A stretch of 9,848 nucleotides of DNA from Smithella sp. (GCA_012797505.1 JAAZOZ010000112.1:1-9848), one strand, 5' to 3'; counted from the first letter of the stretch, positions 1-6,375 are shown. Numbers and translations: made by a program. Notes: generated from the letters alone by a model not told the origin.

Positions 1-121
1 GACCTTCCCGAAGCTTTGAACCTGCAAAAGGTGATTGACCTGGCTGTGCAAAACAACAGGTTGCTTGCCGTCAAGAAACTTCAGGTTCAGGAAAAACAGC
101 AGAAGGTGAATGAAGACCGGG
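1..121 (+). repeat. 121-bp direct repeat, copy 1
   Basis: This copy matches 229-349 at an offset of 228 bp. The first 86 bases are identical. Five mismatches follow, at 87, 96, 108, 111 and 114, all at third codon positions and all synonymous, so both copies encode the same 40 residues. The repeat may extend left of the window. It sits upstream of the probable signal-peptide region of the tolC-like gene, where such sequence is not expected. Confidence 0.95.
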
Positions 122-1566
122 AATCGCCGGTCAGCGCTGATCCGGCGAAAAATGCGGTCCCGGGGGGAAAGTTGTTGGTCCTTGTCATGGCCGCCGTGTG
201 TCTGCTGTCCGCCTCTGCCGGCGCGCAGGACCTTCCCGAAGCTTTGAACCTGCAAAAGGTGATTGACCTGGCTGTGCAAAACAACAGGTTGCTTGCCGTC
301 AAGAAACTTCAGGTGCAGGAAAAGCAGCAGAAGGTAAACGAGGACCGGGTGAAATTCTTGCCGTCGGTGATGGTGGGCGGCGCCTATCAATACCACGGCA
401 ATATCGGTGAGCTGTCACTGAAGCAGGGGACTCTCGGCCAGGCGACCATCGGCGCGATCAGTATTCCGCTTCCGTCGGCCGACACAACGCTGGATCTGGG
501 ACACGCGGACACCTACACGGCGGGAGTGCTGATGTATCAGCCCATTTCGCAGATTCCGAAAATCATGGCCGGGGTCAACGTGTCCAAAACAGATCTGGAA
601 ATCGCCAAAAACGATCAGGCCAAAGCGACCCTGCAGGTGAAGCAGATCGCCGAGAAACTCTATTTCGGCCTGCTGATCCAGGAGAAGCGGAAAGAAGAGG
701 CCCGGATCAAACGGGATCTGGCCCGAAAGAAGCTTTACGACGTGGAAAGCGCCGTGCTGGCCGGCAAAACAATCCCGTCCAGCCTGACCGGACTGAAGGC
801 GAATGCCGCCGATGAAGAGCAGAATCTTCTCAAGATCAATGTTCAGATGGAGGATTACTTTGACGATTTAAGGCGGCTTACCGGTTTGAAATCGGCATCC
901 TTTTCACTTGCGCCCGTGCTCGAGGACGACGCGGACCTCAACACCGCTCCGGCCGGTGTTCCCGGGGGACAGGAGAATCAGGATTTGAAAATTGCCGCCC
1001 TGTATCAAACGAAAGCCCAGCACGCGGTGGATGCCGGACGGTACAGCTACCTGCCGGATTTCGGCATTTTGGGAGGGTATGTGTATCAGGACGCCGCCGC
1101 TGACTTTACCGGCGATATCCGGTATCCGTTTCTCGGCTCCAGCCTCGGACTGGATCCCCAGTGGCGCAAGCGGGACGCTTTTATCGGCGTGGTTTTGAAC
1201 TGGAATCTGAAGGATCTGGTTGCCAATACCTACATTACACGGCAGCGCCTCTTTCTGAAAAAGCAGGCCGAGGAGAACCTGGCCAATACCCGGGAACAGA
1301 TCCATGCCGATACGGAAAAAGCGCGCCGCAAGCTGGCGCAGGCCGCCGAACTCATCGGCGTTGCCGGAAAAGTCGTCGAATACCGCCGCGAAGATTTCAA
1401 AATTCAAACCGACCGGTTTTCCGCCGGTCTGAATCTGGAAGCGGACTGGCTTACGGCAAAAGCCGCTCTGGCGAAGGCGGAAGCGGATTGGTTGGCCGCG
1501 CGATTGAACTACCGCATGGCCTGGACGGAGCTTCAAATCCTTGCCGGCCGCTATGGAGGGGGATAG
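1..1566 (+). CDS. TolC-family outer membrane efflux protein, abnormal 5' end
   Basis: The product resembles TolC/OEP-type outer membrane factors, which form the periplasm-spanning exit duct of RND, ABC or MFS efflux systems or type I secretion. The mature part begins at about 229 (DLPEALNLQKVIDLAVQNN) and has the family's long Gln/Lys/Ala-rich helices, strand-like stretches (VMVGGAYQYHG, LPDFGILGGYVYQD) and a second repeat half ending WLAARLNYRMAWTELQILAG. The frame is open from base 1, but bases 1-121 duplicate 229-349, so the natural start lies between. ATG at 152 would give a perfect signal peptide (MRSRGGKLLVLVMAAV...) if the G run at 162-167 had one more G. As written it is out of frame, leaving TTG 175 (after GGGGGGA) or ATG 187. 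The stop overlaps the convergent yggS end by 16 bp. No pump or adaptor gene is visible. The family is firm; the start is not. Confidence 0.85.
   Translation, partial: DLPEALNLQKVIDLAVQNNRLLAVKKLQVQEKQQKVNEDRESPVSADPAKNAVPGGKLLVLVMAAVCLLSASAGAQDLPEALNLQKVIDLAVQNNRLLAVKKLQVQEKQQKVNEDRVKFLPSVMVGGAYQYHGNIGELSLKQGTLGQATIGAISIPLPSADTTLDLGHADTYTAGVLMYQPISQIPKIMAGVNVSKTDLEIAKNDQAKATLQVKQIAEKLYFGLLIQEKRKEEARIKRDLARKKLYDVESAVLAGKTIPSSLTGLKANAADEEQNLLKINVQMEDYFDDLRRLTGLKSASFSLAPVLEDDADLNTAPAGVPGGQENQDLKIAALYQTKAQHAVDAGRYSYLPDFGILGGYVYQDAAADFTGDIRYPFLGSSLGLDPQWRKRDAFIGVVLNWNLKDLVANTYITRQRLFLKKQAEENLANTREQIHADTEKARRKLAQAAELIGVAGKVVEYRREDFKIQTDRFSAGLNLEADWLTAKAALAKAEADWLAARLNYRMAWTELQILAGRYGGG
229..349 (+). 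repeat. 121-bp direct repeat, copy 2 (native position)
   Basis: This is the second copy of the repeat at 1-121. It follows a hydrophobic signal-peptide-like segment ending in SAGAQ and continues into the conserved body of the protein, so it is the copy in its natural place. Homology ends at about 349, where copy 1 runs into unrelated sequence. Confidence 0.95.
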
Positions 1567-2255
1567 CGTCGTTCCCCGAAGATGGCGCGGCCGACGCGGA
1601 TGATGGTTGCCCCTTCTTCGATGGCCACTTCAAAATCGTCCGTCATCCCCATGGAAAGTTCGTCCATCCGGACGTTCGGGATGGCCGCGGCTTTGATTTC
1701 ATCCCGCAGTCTGCGCAGGGCCTGGAAGTGCGGACGGGAAATTTCCGGGTTGTCGGAATAGGGCGGCATCGTCATCAACCCCCGGACGACCAGGTTGGGA
1801 AGCGTGGAAATCTCCCGGACCAGATCCGTGACGCCGGACGGTTCAATGCCGTTTTTCGAGGCTTCGCCGCTGACATTGACTTCGATGAGCACATTCAAGC
1901 GGCGGTTGTGCTGGCCCGCCCTTTTGTCCAGCTCCCGCGCCAGATCCAGGCGGTCCACGGAATGAATCCAGTCGAAGAGATGGACGACATATTTAACCTT
2001 GTTGGTCTGCAGGTGGCCGATCATGTGCCATTCGGCGCCGCGGCCGACGGCGGGGATTTTCTCGCGGGCTTCCTGGACGTAATTTTCGCCCAGCAGCAAA
2101 ATTCCCGCCTCCAGCGCCTTCAGGATGCGCCGGGGCTCCACGGTTTTGCTCACCGCCATCAGCCGGATGCCTGCCGGGTCGCGATTCGCGCGGGCCGCGG
2201 CCGCGGCGATTCTTTCGCGGATCTTCTGAATGTTGGCTTCGATTTCCTGGCTCAT
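1551..2255 (-). CDS. yggS: YggS/PLPBP-family PLP homeostasis protein
   Basis: This is a 234-residue fold-type III PLP-binding protein of the YggS/PROSC (YlmE) family. Members bind pyridoxal 5'-phosphate in the cytoplasm and buffer vitamin B6 pools, with no established catalytic reaction. Visible signatures are the PLP lysine in AVSKT (K37), LLGENYVQE (54-62), HMIGHLQTNKVK (77-88), and the C-terminal SMGMTDDFE (201-209) leading into RVGRAIFG (220-227), which binds the phosphate. Length is typical. The frame runs 19 codons further upstream, but ATG 2255 starts at the family's normal N-terminus, has AGGGA about 7 nt before it, and overlaps the maf stop as ATGA. It is therefore probably translationally coupled to maf. 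The 3' end overlaps the convergent tolC-like gene. Confidence 0.95.
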   Translation of the reverse strand: MSQEIEANIQKIRERIAAAAARANRDPAGIRLMAVSKTVEPRRILKALEAGILLLGENYVQEAREKIPAVGRGAEWHMIGHLQTNKVKYVVHLFDWIHSVDRLDLARELDKRAGQHNRRLNVLIEVNVSGEASKNGIEPSGVTDLVREISTLPNLVVRGLMTMPPYSDNPEISRPHFQALRRLRDEIKAAAIPNVRMDELSMGMTDDFEVAIEEGATIIRVGRAIFGERRYPPP

Positions 2256-2854
2256 GCCGGTTCCCTGAAATGAATAGCGTCCATGGATTTCAGCGCTTCC
2301 ATGACCTCGCAAAGCGGAAGTCCGATGACATTGGTGTAGGAGCCTCGAATGGCCTGAATGAAAGAAGCCCCCATGCCCTGGGCGGCATAGCCTCCGGCTT
2401 TGTCGTACGGCTCCCGGCTGTTGACGTACCAGTCCATTTCGTCGGGACTGATCTCCTTGAAATACACGGCGGACTGCACGACGCCCGTTTTGGCGGCTCC
2501 CGTTTGCTTGCAGGCAATCGTAAAGCCCGTAAAGACCGTGTGTTTGCGGTTGCTCAATTGCCGCATCATCGCGCGAGCCTGCTTTTGATCGCGGGGCTTG
2601 CCCAGAATTTGGCCGTCGATCACGACAATGGTGTCCGCGCCCAGGACCAGGGCCTTCGGGTATCGGCGGGCGATGACGGCCGCCTTTTCGGCGGACAGCC
2701 GCCGGACGTGCGCACGCGGGTTTTCATCCGGAAGGCCGGTTTCGTCCACGTCGGCCGGCCGGACTTTAAACGTCAAACCGACGGCGCTGAGCAGTTCTTT
2801 CCGACGCGGCGAGGCGGAGGCCAGAATCAGGGGAGATGACAGGGACAGAACCAT
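2252..2854 (-). CDS. maf: Maf/YhdE-type nucleotide pyrophosphatase
   Basis: This is a 200-residue cytoplasmic Maf-family protein. The family hydrolyses non-canonical or excess nucleoside triphosphates to monophosphate and pyrophosphate, and the YhdE branch prefers dTTP and UTP. Key motifs are SASPRR (13-18), the acidic GADT with D74, GKPRD (85-89), and PYDKAGGYAAQG (149-160). The last resembles the YhdE dTTP/UTP branch rather than the YceF branch, so the substrate is an inference. The frame is open far upstream (to about 3604), but that extension has no Maf homology. ATG 2854 places the hydrophobic LILASASPRR start normally and has GAAGGAAAG just upstream. The stop overlaps the yggS start by 4 bp, giving a two-gene operon. 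A TTGACA promoter lies directly upstream. Confidence 0.95.
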   Translation of the reverse strand: MVLSLSSPLILASASPRRKELLSAVGLTFKVRPADVDETGLPDENPRAHVRRLSAEKAAVIARRYPKALVLGADTIVVIDGQILGKPRDQKQARAMMRQLSNRKHTVFTGFTIACKQTGAAKTGVVQSAVYFKEISPDEMDWYVNSREPYDKAGGYAAQGMGASFIQAIRGSYTNVIGLPLCEVMEALKSMDAIHFREPA

Positions 2855-2885
2855 AATGCTTTCCTTCTTTTCAAAGTCGGGTTGT

Positions 2886-2914
2886 TTTATTCCAGAATAA
2901 TCATGGCCTGTCAA
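2886..2914 (-). promoter_or_regulatory. Sigma70-type promoter for maf-yggS
   Basis: On the minus strand an exact TTGACA (2914-2909) is followed by a 17-nt spacer and AATAAA (2891-2886, 4 of 6 match to TATAAT). The predicted transcript starts near 2879, leaving a leader of about 25 nt that holds the maf ribosome binding site. Confidence 0.6.
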
Positions 2915-2980
2915 TTCGAAATTGCCGTTGCATTTTTTGAGGCAGTGGAATAGGGGATGGCGACTGGTGGATGGTTGAAT

Positions 2981-3009
2981 GTAGGGAACGGTTTCAAACC
3001 GTTCCCTAC
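2981..3009. repeat. Perfect palindrome, GTAGGGAACGG family, copy 1
   Basis: The arm GTAGGGAACGGTTT (2981-2994) is the exact reverse complement of 2996-3009, giving a 13-14 bp perfect hairpin with a minimal loop. It lies in the gap between the divergent maf and the HMA-like gene, 28 nt before the latter's ATG. No T run follows, so it is not a classical terminator. A related degenerate copy lies at 8519-8543. Confidence 0.85.
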
Positions 3010-3037
3010 GAGACAATGGGTTGCAGGAAGACGAAAA

Positions 3038-3361
3038 ATGAGAAAAATTAAGAGACTGGTTGCGGTATTTTTGTTTCTGATCCTGTCGGCCGGCGCGGCC
3101 GGTGCGACGGAGAGAATCGTGCAGTTGACGGTGCCCGGATGTTTTTCGTGAGGCGCCAACCGAAGGATAGGGACTATCCTGAAGAAAATTGACGGGGTTC
3201 AAAAACATCAAACGCAAAGACCGAACGTTCTGGTAATTGCCTATGACGATGAAAAGACCAACCCGGACGTGATCGTGAAAGCCCTGCGGGCAGGCGATTT
3301 TGCCGTACAGAACCGACCGGTTTATCTGAAAGCTTTTCCCGCCGAGACTCAAATCAACTGA
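3038..3361 (+). CDS. Candidate selenoprotein: exported HMA/MerP-like metal-binding protein (CxxU)
   Basis: Read through one in-frame TGA (3149-3151), this gene encodes 107 residues. Residues 1-23 form a signal peptide (MRKIKR, a hydrophobic core, AGA cleavage site). The rest fits the beta-alpha-beta-beta-alpha-beta heavy-metal-associated fold of MerP and CopZ: strand ERIVQLTV, metal loop GCFSU (C35, U38), helix ANRRIGTILKKIDGV, strand VLVIAYDDEKT, helix NPDVIVKALRAGD, strand FAVQNRPVYLK. The UGA replaces the second Cys of the usual CxxC. Homology continues past it for 69 codons, ending in a TGA that overlaps the convergent manC-type gene by 13 bp, as expected of an intact gene. A hairpin 18 nt after the UGA fits a bacterial SECIS. 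AGGAAG precedes ATG 3038. The likely role is periplasmic binding or redox handling of a soft metal; no mer or cop genes are adjacent. The alternative is a nonsense-mutated pseudogene or a sequence error. Confidence 0.75.
3149..3180 (+). promoter_or_regulatory. Candidate bacterial SECIS element (UGA plus hairpin)
   Basis: After the UGA (3149-3151) come 18 nt and then an apical loop GGGAC (3170-3174), closed by a perfect 6-bp stem AGGATA/TATCCT (3164-3169 with 3175-3180). Bacterial SECIS elements lie in the coding region just downstream of the UGA, with an apical loop roughly 16-37 nt away and G at the loop start. From memory, E. coli fdhF also has 18 nt between the UGA and its GGU loop. The hairpin is seen directly; SelB binding is inferred. 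Confidence 0.7.
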
Positions 3362-4425
3362 CGCTTTCCCTCCGCCTCCAGTGCGTCCACGATTTTCTTG
3401 ACGTCCTGCGACTGCCCTCTTTGACAGACGAGCAGGGCGTCTTTCGTTTCGACCACCAGCACATCCTTGATTCCGATCAGCGCCACCAGCTTGTTCGGAC
3501 TGTAAACAAGCGTGTTTTCGGCGTTCTCGTACAGGGTGTGCGATCCGCCTGCAATCGCGTTTCCTTGGGGATCCTTCGGGGAGATTTCCCACAGCGTGTC
3601 CCAACTGCCCACGTCGCTCCAGCCGAAACTGGCCGGAATCATGAAGACGTCTTTGGCTTTTTCCATCACGCCGTAGTCGATGGAGACGGACGCGAGGCTT
3701 TTGTAAATTTTCGACACGGTGCGGGCTTCGGAGGATGTTCCCAGAGAAGCGTGGATCGTCATCAGCCCTGAATGCAAATCCGGCAGGAATTTTTCAATTT
3801 CTTTCAGAATGACCGAAGCTTGCCAGACGAACATGCCGCTGTTCCAGAAGAAATTGCCGTTTTGCAGAAAAATCCGGGCCTGCTCCAGGTTCGGCTTTTC
3901 GCGAAACGCTTTTACCCGCAGCAGCTTTTCCCCTGCCGCCTTTCCCGCGGATGCGCCGCCTTCCATGTAGCCGAACCCGGTGTGCGGGCTGGTGGGAGCA
4001 AGGCCGATAGTGACCAAAGCGCTTTTCTTTTCAGCGGCCTCGGCCGCCGCGGCGATGACGCTCCGGTACTTTGCAGGATCGGCGATGCCGTGGTCTGACG
4101 GCAGGACAACCATGACATCATCTTTGACTTTTTTCTGAATGTGGACGGCGGCAAGCCCGATGCAGGCGGCCGTGTTGCGCCCGACCGGTTCGATGAGGAT
4201 ATTCTTCGCGGGGACTTCCGGCAGTTGCCTCATTAGTTCCCGCGCATGTTTTTGTCCCGTTACGATCAGAATGTTTTTGGGTTTGATGAGTGGTTTGATC
4301 CGGTCAACGGTTTCCTGAATAATCGTCCGGTCGCTGACAATATCCAGCAGATGCTTTGGCTTCTTTTCCCGGCTGCGCGGCCAGAACCTTGTTCCTCTTC
4401 CCCCGGCCATAATGACGGCGTGCAT
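3349..4425 (-). CDS. manC: Mannose-1-phosphate guanylyltransferase (GDP-mannose pyrophosphorylase)
   Basis: This enzyme makes GDP-mannose from mannose-1-phosphate and GTP, supplying mannose, rhamnose or fucose units for lipopolysaccharide and exopolysaccharide. At 358 residues it is the short form, lacking the C-terminal phosphomannose isomerase domain of bifunctional AlgA/ManC proteins. Motifs are the nucleotidyltransferase signature GGRGTRFWPRSREKKPK (8-24), EPVGRNTAACIG (79-90), LPSDH (108-112), FREKP with the substrate lysine (174-178), NFFWNSGMFVW (191-201), SIDYGVMEK (248-256) and FGWSDVGSWD (267-276). All key segments are present. ATG 4425 follows AGGAG at good spacing. Its 3' end overlaps the candidate selenoprotein gene tail-to-tail by 13 bp. 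A MITE-like element begins 55 bp upstream and may have altered its promoter region. The symbol is assigned by function; manC, algA and cpsB names are used for relatives. Confidence 0.94.
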   Translation of the reverse strand: MHAVIMAGGRGTRFWPRSREKKPKHLLDIVSDRTIIQETVDRIKPLIKPKNILIVTGQKHARELMRQLPEVPAKNILIEPVGRNTAACIGLAAVHIQKKVKDDVMVVLPSDHGIADPAKYRSVIAAAAEAAEKKSALVTIGLAPTSPHTGFGYMEGGASAGKAAGEKLLRVKAFREKPNLEQARIFLQNGNFFWNSGMFVWQASVILKEIEKFLPDLHSGLMTIHASLGTSSEARTVSKIYKSLASVSIDYGVMEKAKDVFMIPASFGWSDVGSWDTLWEISPKDPQGNAIAGGSHTLYENAENTLVYSPNKLVALIGIKDVLVVETKDALLVCQRGQSQDVKKIVDALEAEGKRQLI

Positions 4426-4472
4426 GCAGATGCTCCTGTTTTGCTTTTATTTGTCGGCGCCGCGCGCCCTCA

Positions 4473-4605
4473 CTACTCGAGAGCTTTGAAAAATGTCATT
4501 TCGAGGAGCGTGAGCGACGAGAAATCTTAAGGATGGCCGTTTGTTCAAGATTTCTCCCTTCGGTCGAAATGACAAAAATGGCCGTTATTCGAAGCTCTCT
4601 ACTCG
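4473..4605. mobile_element. MITE-like element with 7-bp target duplication
   Basis: A 119-bp non-coding element (4480-4598) is flanked by identical 7-bp CTACTCG repeats (4473-4479 and 4599-4605). Its ends are inverted: AGAGCTTTGAA on the left and AGAGCTTCGAA as the reverse complement of the right, 10 of 11 matching. Inside, GTCATTTCGA (4495-4504) pairs with 4564-4573 and GAGAAATCTT (4519-4528) pairs with 4547-4556, so the whole element can fold into a long imperfect hairpin. ATGGCCGTT occurs twice (near 4533 and 4578). It has no coding capacity, so it would need a transposase supplied in trans. It occupies the gap between divergent manC and rlmI. Confidence 0.8.
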
Positions 4606-4632
4606 CACACGGGGCCGCTCTTTCGCAGGCTG

Positions 4633-4638
4633 TATAAT
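4633..4638 (+). promoter_or_regulatory. Possible -10 box for rlmI
   Basis: An exact TATAAT lies about 46 nt before the rlmI ATG. No recognisable -35 box is present at 16-18 nt upstream, which is close to the right end of the MITE-like element, so the assignment is tentative. Confidence 0.35.
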
Positions 4639-4683
4639 ACAAACCGGCTTGCAAATTCAAGCCTGAAACGCTAATACACCCGC

Positions 4684-5877
4684 ATGATCAAAAACCAGAC
4701 CCCTGAAATCTTTTTGAAAAGCGGCAGGCAGGCCGCGCTTTTGCGCGGGCATCCCTGGGTTTTTTCGGGTGCGGTCGCCAAAATACGCGGAAACCCGTCC
4801 GACGGCGAGATCGTTCTGGCCCGTGACACAGGCGGACAGGCGCTGGCCCTGGGATTTTTCAACAGCCGCACGGATATTTCCTTCCGTGTGGTCAGCCGCG
4901 ATACGGGCAGCCCCGTCGATGAATCCTTCTGGAACCGGAGAGTTCTGGACGCGCTGGAATTGCGCAGGCAAATCATCAGGGAGGGGACCAACTGCTATCG
5001 CCTGATCAATGCCGAAGGCGACGGTTTCCCCGGCCTGATCGTTGATGTTTACAACGATACGCTGGTTTTATCCGTTACGACGGCCGGGATGGAGCGTCAG
5101 AAGCAGACCATTCTGGATGCCCTGCTTTTCCACCTGAAGCCGGCGCGCATCTACGAGCAAAGCGCCGGGCGCTCGCGTGGGCTGGAAGGCCTGCAGGAAC
5201 GCAGGGGCTTCCTCCACGGATCTGATCAGGAAGGCGCTGCGCGCGTGACGGAAAACGGCCATCGGTTTGACGTGGATTTTATTTCCGGCCAGAAAACCGG
5301 CTTTTTCCTCGACCAGCGCGTCAACCGGGAGACGATTGGTGCTCTGTCCCGGGGCAGGATGGTGCTGAACTGCTTTAGCTACACCGGCGCGTTTTCCGTT
5401 TACGCTGCCGCGGGCAAAGCCAAAAAAGTGGTTTCTCTGGATATTTCCAAATCCGCCTGCGACGCGGCTGCGGAGCATCTGCGCATCAACGGCTGCAAAC
5501 CTGAAGACCATCCGGTCATCGAGGCGGATGTGTTTGACTATCTGCGAAATCTGCGGGAATGTTTCGATCTGATTGTTCTCGATCCGCCCGCGTTTGCCAA
5601 AATAAAAAGAGACGTCGCCAAAGCCTCCCGCGGCTACAAGGATATCAACCTGCAGGCCATCCGGCATCTGGCGCCGGGTGGCCTGCTGGCAACGTTTTCC
5701 TGCTCCAATTTTATGGAAGAAGATCTGTTCGGCAAAATTGTTCAGGGCGCGGCGCGCGACGCGCAGGCCGACCTGCAACTGCTGGCCCGTCTGGAAGCGG
5801 GGCCGGATCATCCGCTGGCGGCGGGCCATCCCGAGGGCCGGTATCTGAAAGGACTGCTGCTCAGGAAACCGGCATGA
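4684..5877 (+). CDS. rlmI: RlmI-like class I SAM-dependent rRNA methyltransferase
   Basis: RlmI (YccW) makes 5-methylcytosine at position 1962 of E. coli 23S rRNA, using S-adenosylmethionine. The 397-residue protein has the expected order: N-terminal PUA RNA-binding domain (about 1-75, with HPWVFSGAV), a linking domain with NAEGDGFPGLIVDVY (109-123), then a Rossmann methyltransferase domain from about 185. That domain shows KTGFFLDQRVNR (204-215), SAM motif I NCFSYTGAFSVYA (229-241), DPPAFAK (300-306) and SCSNFM with the likely nucleophile C340. Length matches the family (about 396 in E. coli). The start is the first ATG in frame and fits the family N-terminus, though no clear Shine-Dalgarno precedes it. 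The family is secure; the exact target base is inferred from E. coli. Confidence 0.93.
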   Translation: MIKNQTPEIFLKSGRQAALLRGHPWVFSGAVAKIRGNPSDGEIVLARDTGGQALALGFFNSRTDISFRVVSRDTGSPVDESFWNRRVLDALELRRQIIREGTNCYRLINAEGDGFPGLIVDVYNDTLVLSVTTAGMERQKQTILDALLFHLKPARIYEQSAGRSRGLEGLQERRGFLHGSDQEGAARVTENGHRFDVDFISGQKTGFFLDQRVNRETIGALSRGRMVLNCFSYTGAFSVYAAAGKAKKVVSLDISKSACDAAAEHLRINGCKPEDHPVIEADVFDYLRNLRECFDLIVLDPPAFAKIKRDVAKASRGYKDINLQAIRHLAPGGLLATFSCSNFMEEDLFGKIVQGAARDAQADLQLLARLEAGPDHPLAAGHPEGRYLKGLLLRKPA

Positions 5878-5922
5878 CGGGCGGGAAACCGGGCCGCGCC
5901 GTCCAAAAGCCTTTTCGCGCCG

Positions 5923-6318
5923 TCAGGGCATGACGATATTGGCGGCGATCTTGTCCTGAATCATCCGCGAAGCAATGTTGCTGCCGCCGACGCCGCACAT
6001 CACGGAAACATGGGTCACATCCTTTTCAACATATTCGACCAGGATGGTCACTTTTTCGTCCGCGATGACGGCCTTGATTGATCCGCTGGCGATTTTGCGG
6101 TTCTTTTCGATCTTGCTGCCCTTCAGTTCCGTCACGGTTTTTTCACTGGCCTGCCATACCTGATCGATATCGGCCTTGTACTGCGTGGACAGATAGCCGT
6201 CCTGGTAGATGAATCTTCCGGAGCTGACGCCCATGACTTTTCCACCCATGACCATGGTGGCGTCGCAGCCGAACAGCAGAAAAACCGAAACGATCAGGAT
6301 ATGCATCTTTGTCTTCAT
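5923..6318 (-). CDS. DUF3568-like putative lipoprotein
   Basis: This is a 131-residue small lipoprotein. It has an N-terminal signal (MKTKMHILIVSVFLLFGC) with lipobox LLFGC and acylated Cys at 18. Asp follows it, which in E. coli favours inner-membrane retention but is not a reliable rule here. The mature part, with SGRFIYQDGYLSTQYKADIDQVWQA and a C-terminal VSVMCGVGGSNIASRMIQDKI, resembles the DUF3568 lipoprotein family, whose function is unknown. ATG 6318 follows AGGAGG at good spacing. It lies 57 bp downstream of the rhomboid gene on the same strand and may be cotranscribed with it. The lipoprotein call is strong; the family name is from pattern recognition. Confidence 0.85.
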   Translation of the reverse strand: MKTKMHILIVSVFLLFGCDATMVMGGKVMGVSSGRFIYQDGYLSTQYKADIDQVWQASEKTVTELKGSKIEKNRKIASGSIKAVIADEKVTILVEYVEKDVTHVSVMCGVGGSNIASRMIQDKIAANIVMP

Positions 6319-6375
6319 GAATTTCCCTCCTGTTAATCGGATATGTCCGCATCATAAAGCAAAGGACATGGCGCG

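Noticed and set aside
1..349. Diversity-generating-retroelement-type template/variable repeat pair
   Set aside because: The five differences are all synonymous third-position changes, not adenine-directed and not protein-altering, and there is no reverse transcriptase nearby.
904..1536. 210-residue minus-strand open frame
   Set aside because: It is antisense to the second half of the tolC-like gene, with no motif and no plausible ribosome binding site or neighbour context.
1161..2273. 370-residue plus-strand open frame
   Set aside because: It runs out of frame through the tolC-like gene and antisense to yggS. It has low-complexity composition and no recognisable domain. Both underlying genes are well supported.
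2252..3604. 450-residue minus-strand open frame ending at the maf stop
   Set aside because: Only the last 200 codons show Maf homology. The upstream part runs through the palindrome, antisense to the selenoprotein gene and into manC. A promoter and ribosome binding site lie immediately before ATG 2854.
5068..5829. 253-residue minus-strand open frame
   Set aside because: It is entirely antisense to the conserved catalytic domain of rlmI and is explained by GC-rich codon bias.
6328..6370. Short inverted repeat ATGTCC/GGACAT between rhomboid and lipoprotein genes
   Set aside because: The arms are only 6 bp with a loop of about 15 nt and no T run, which is within chance expectation.
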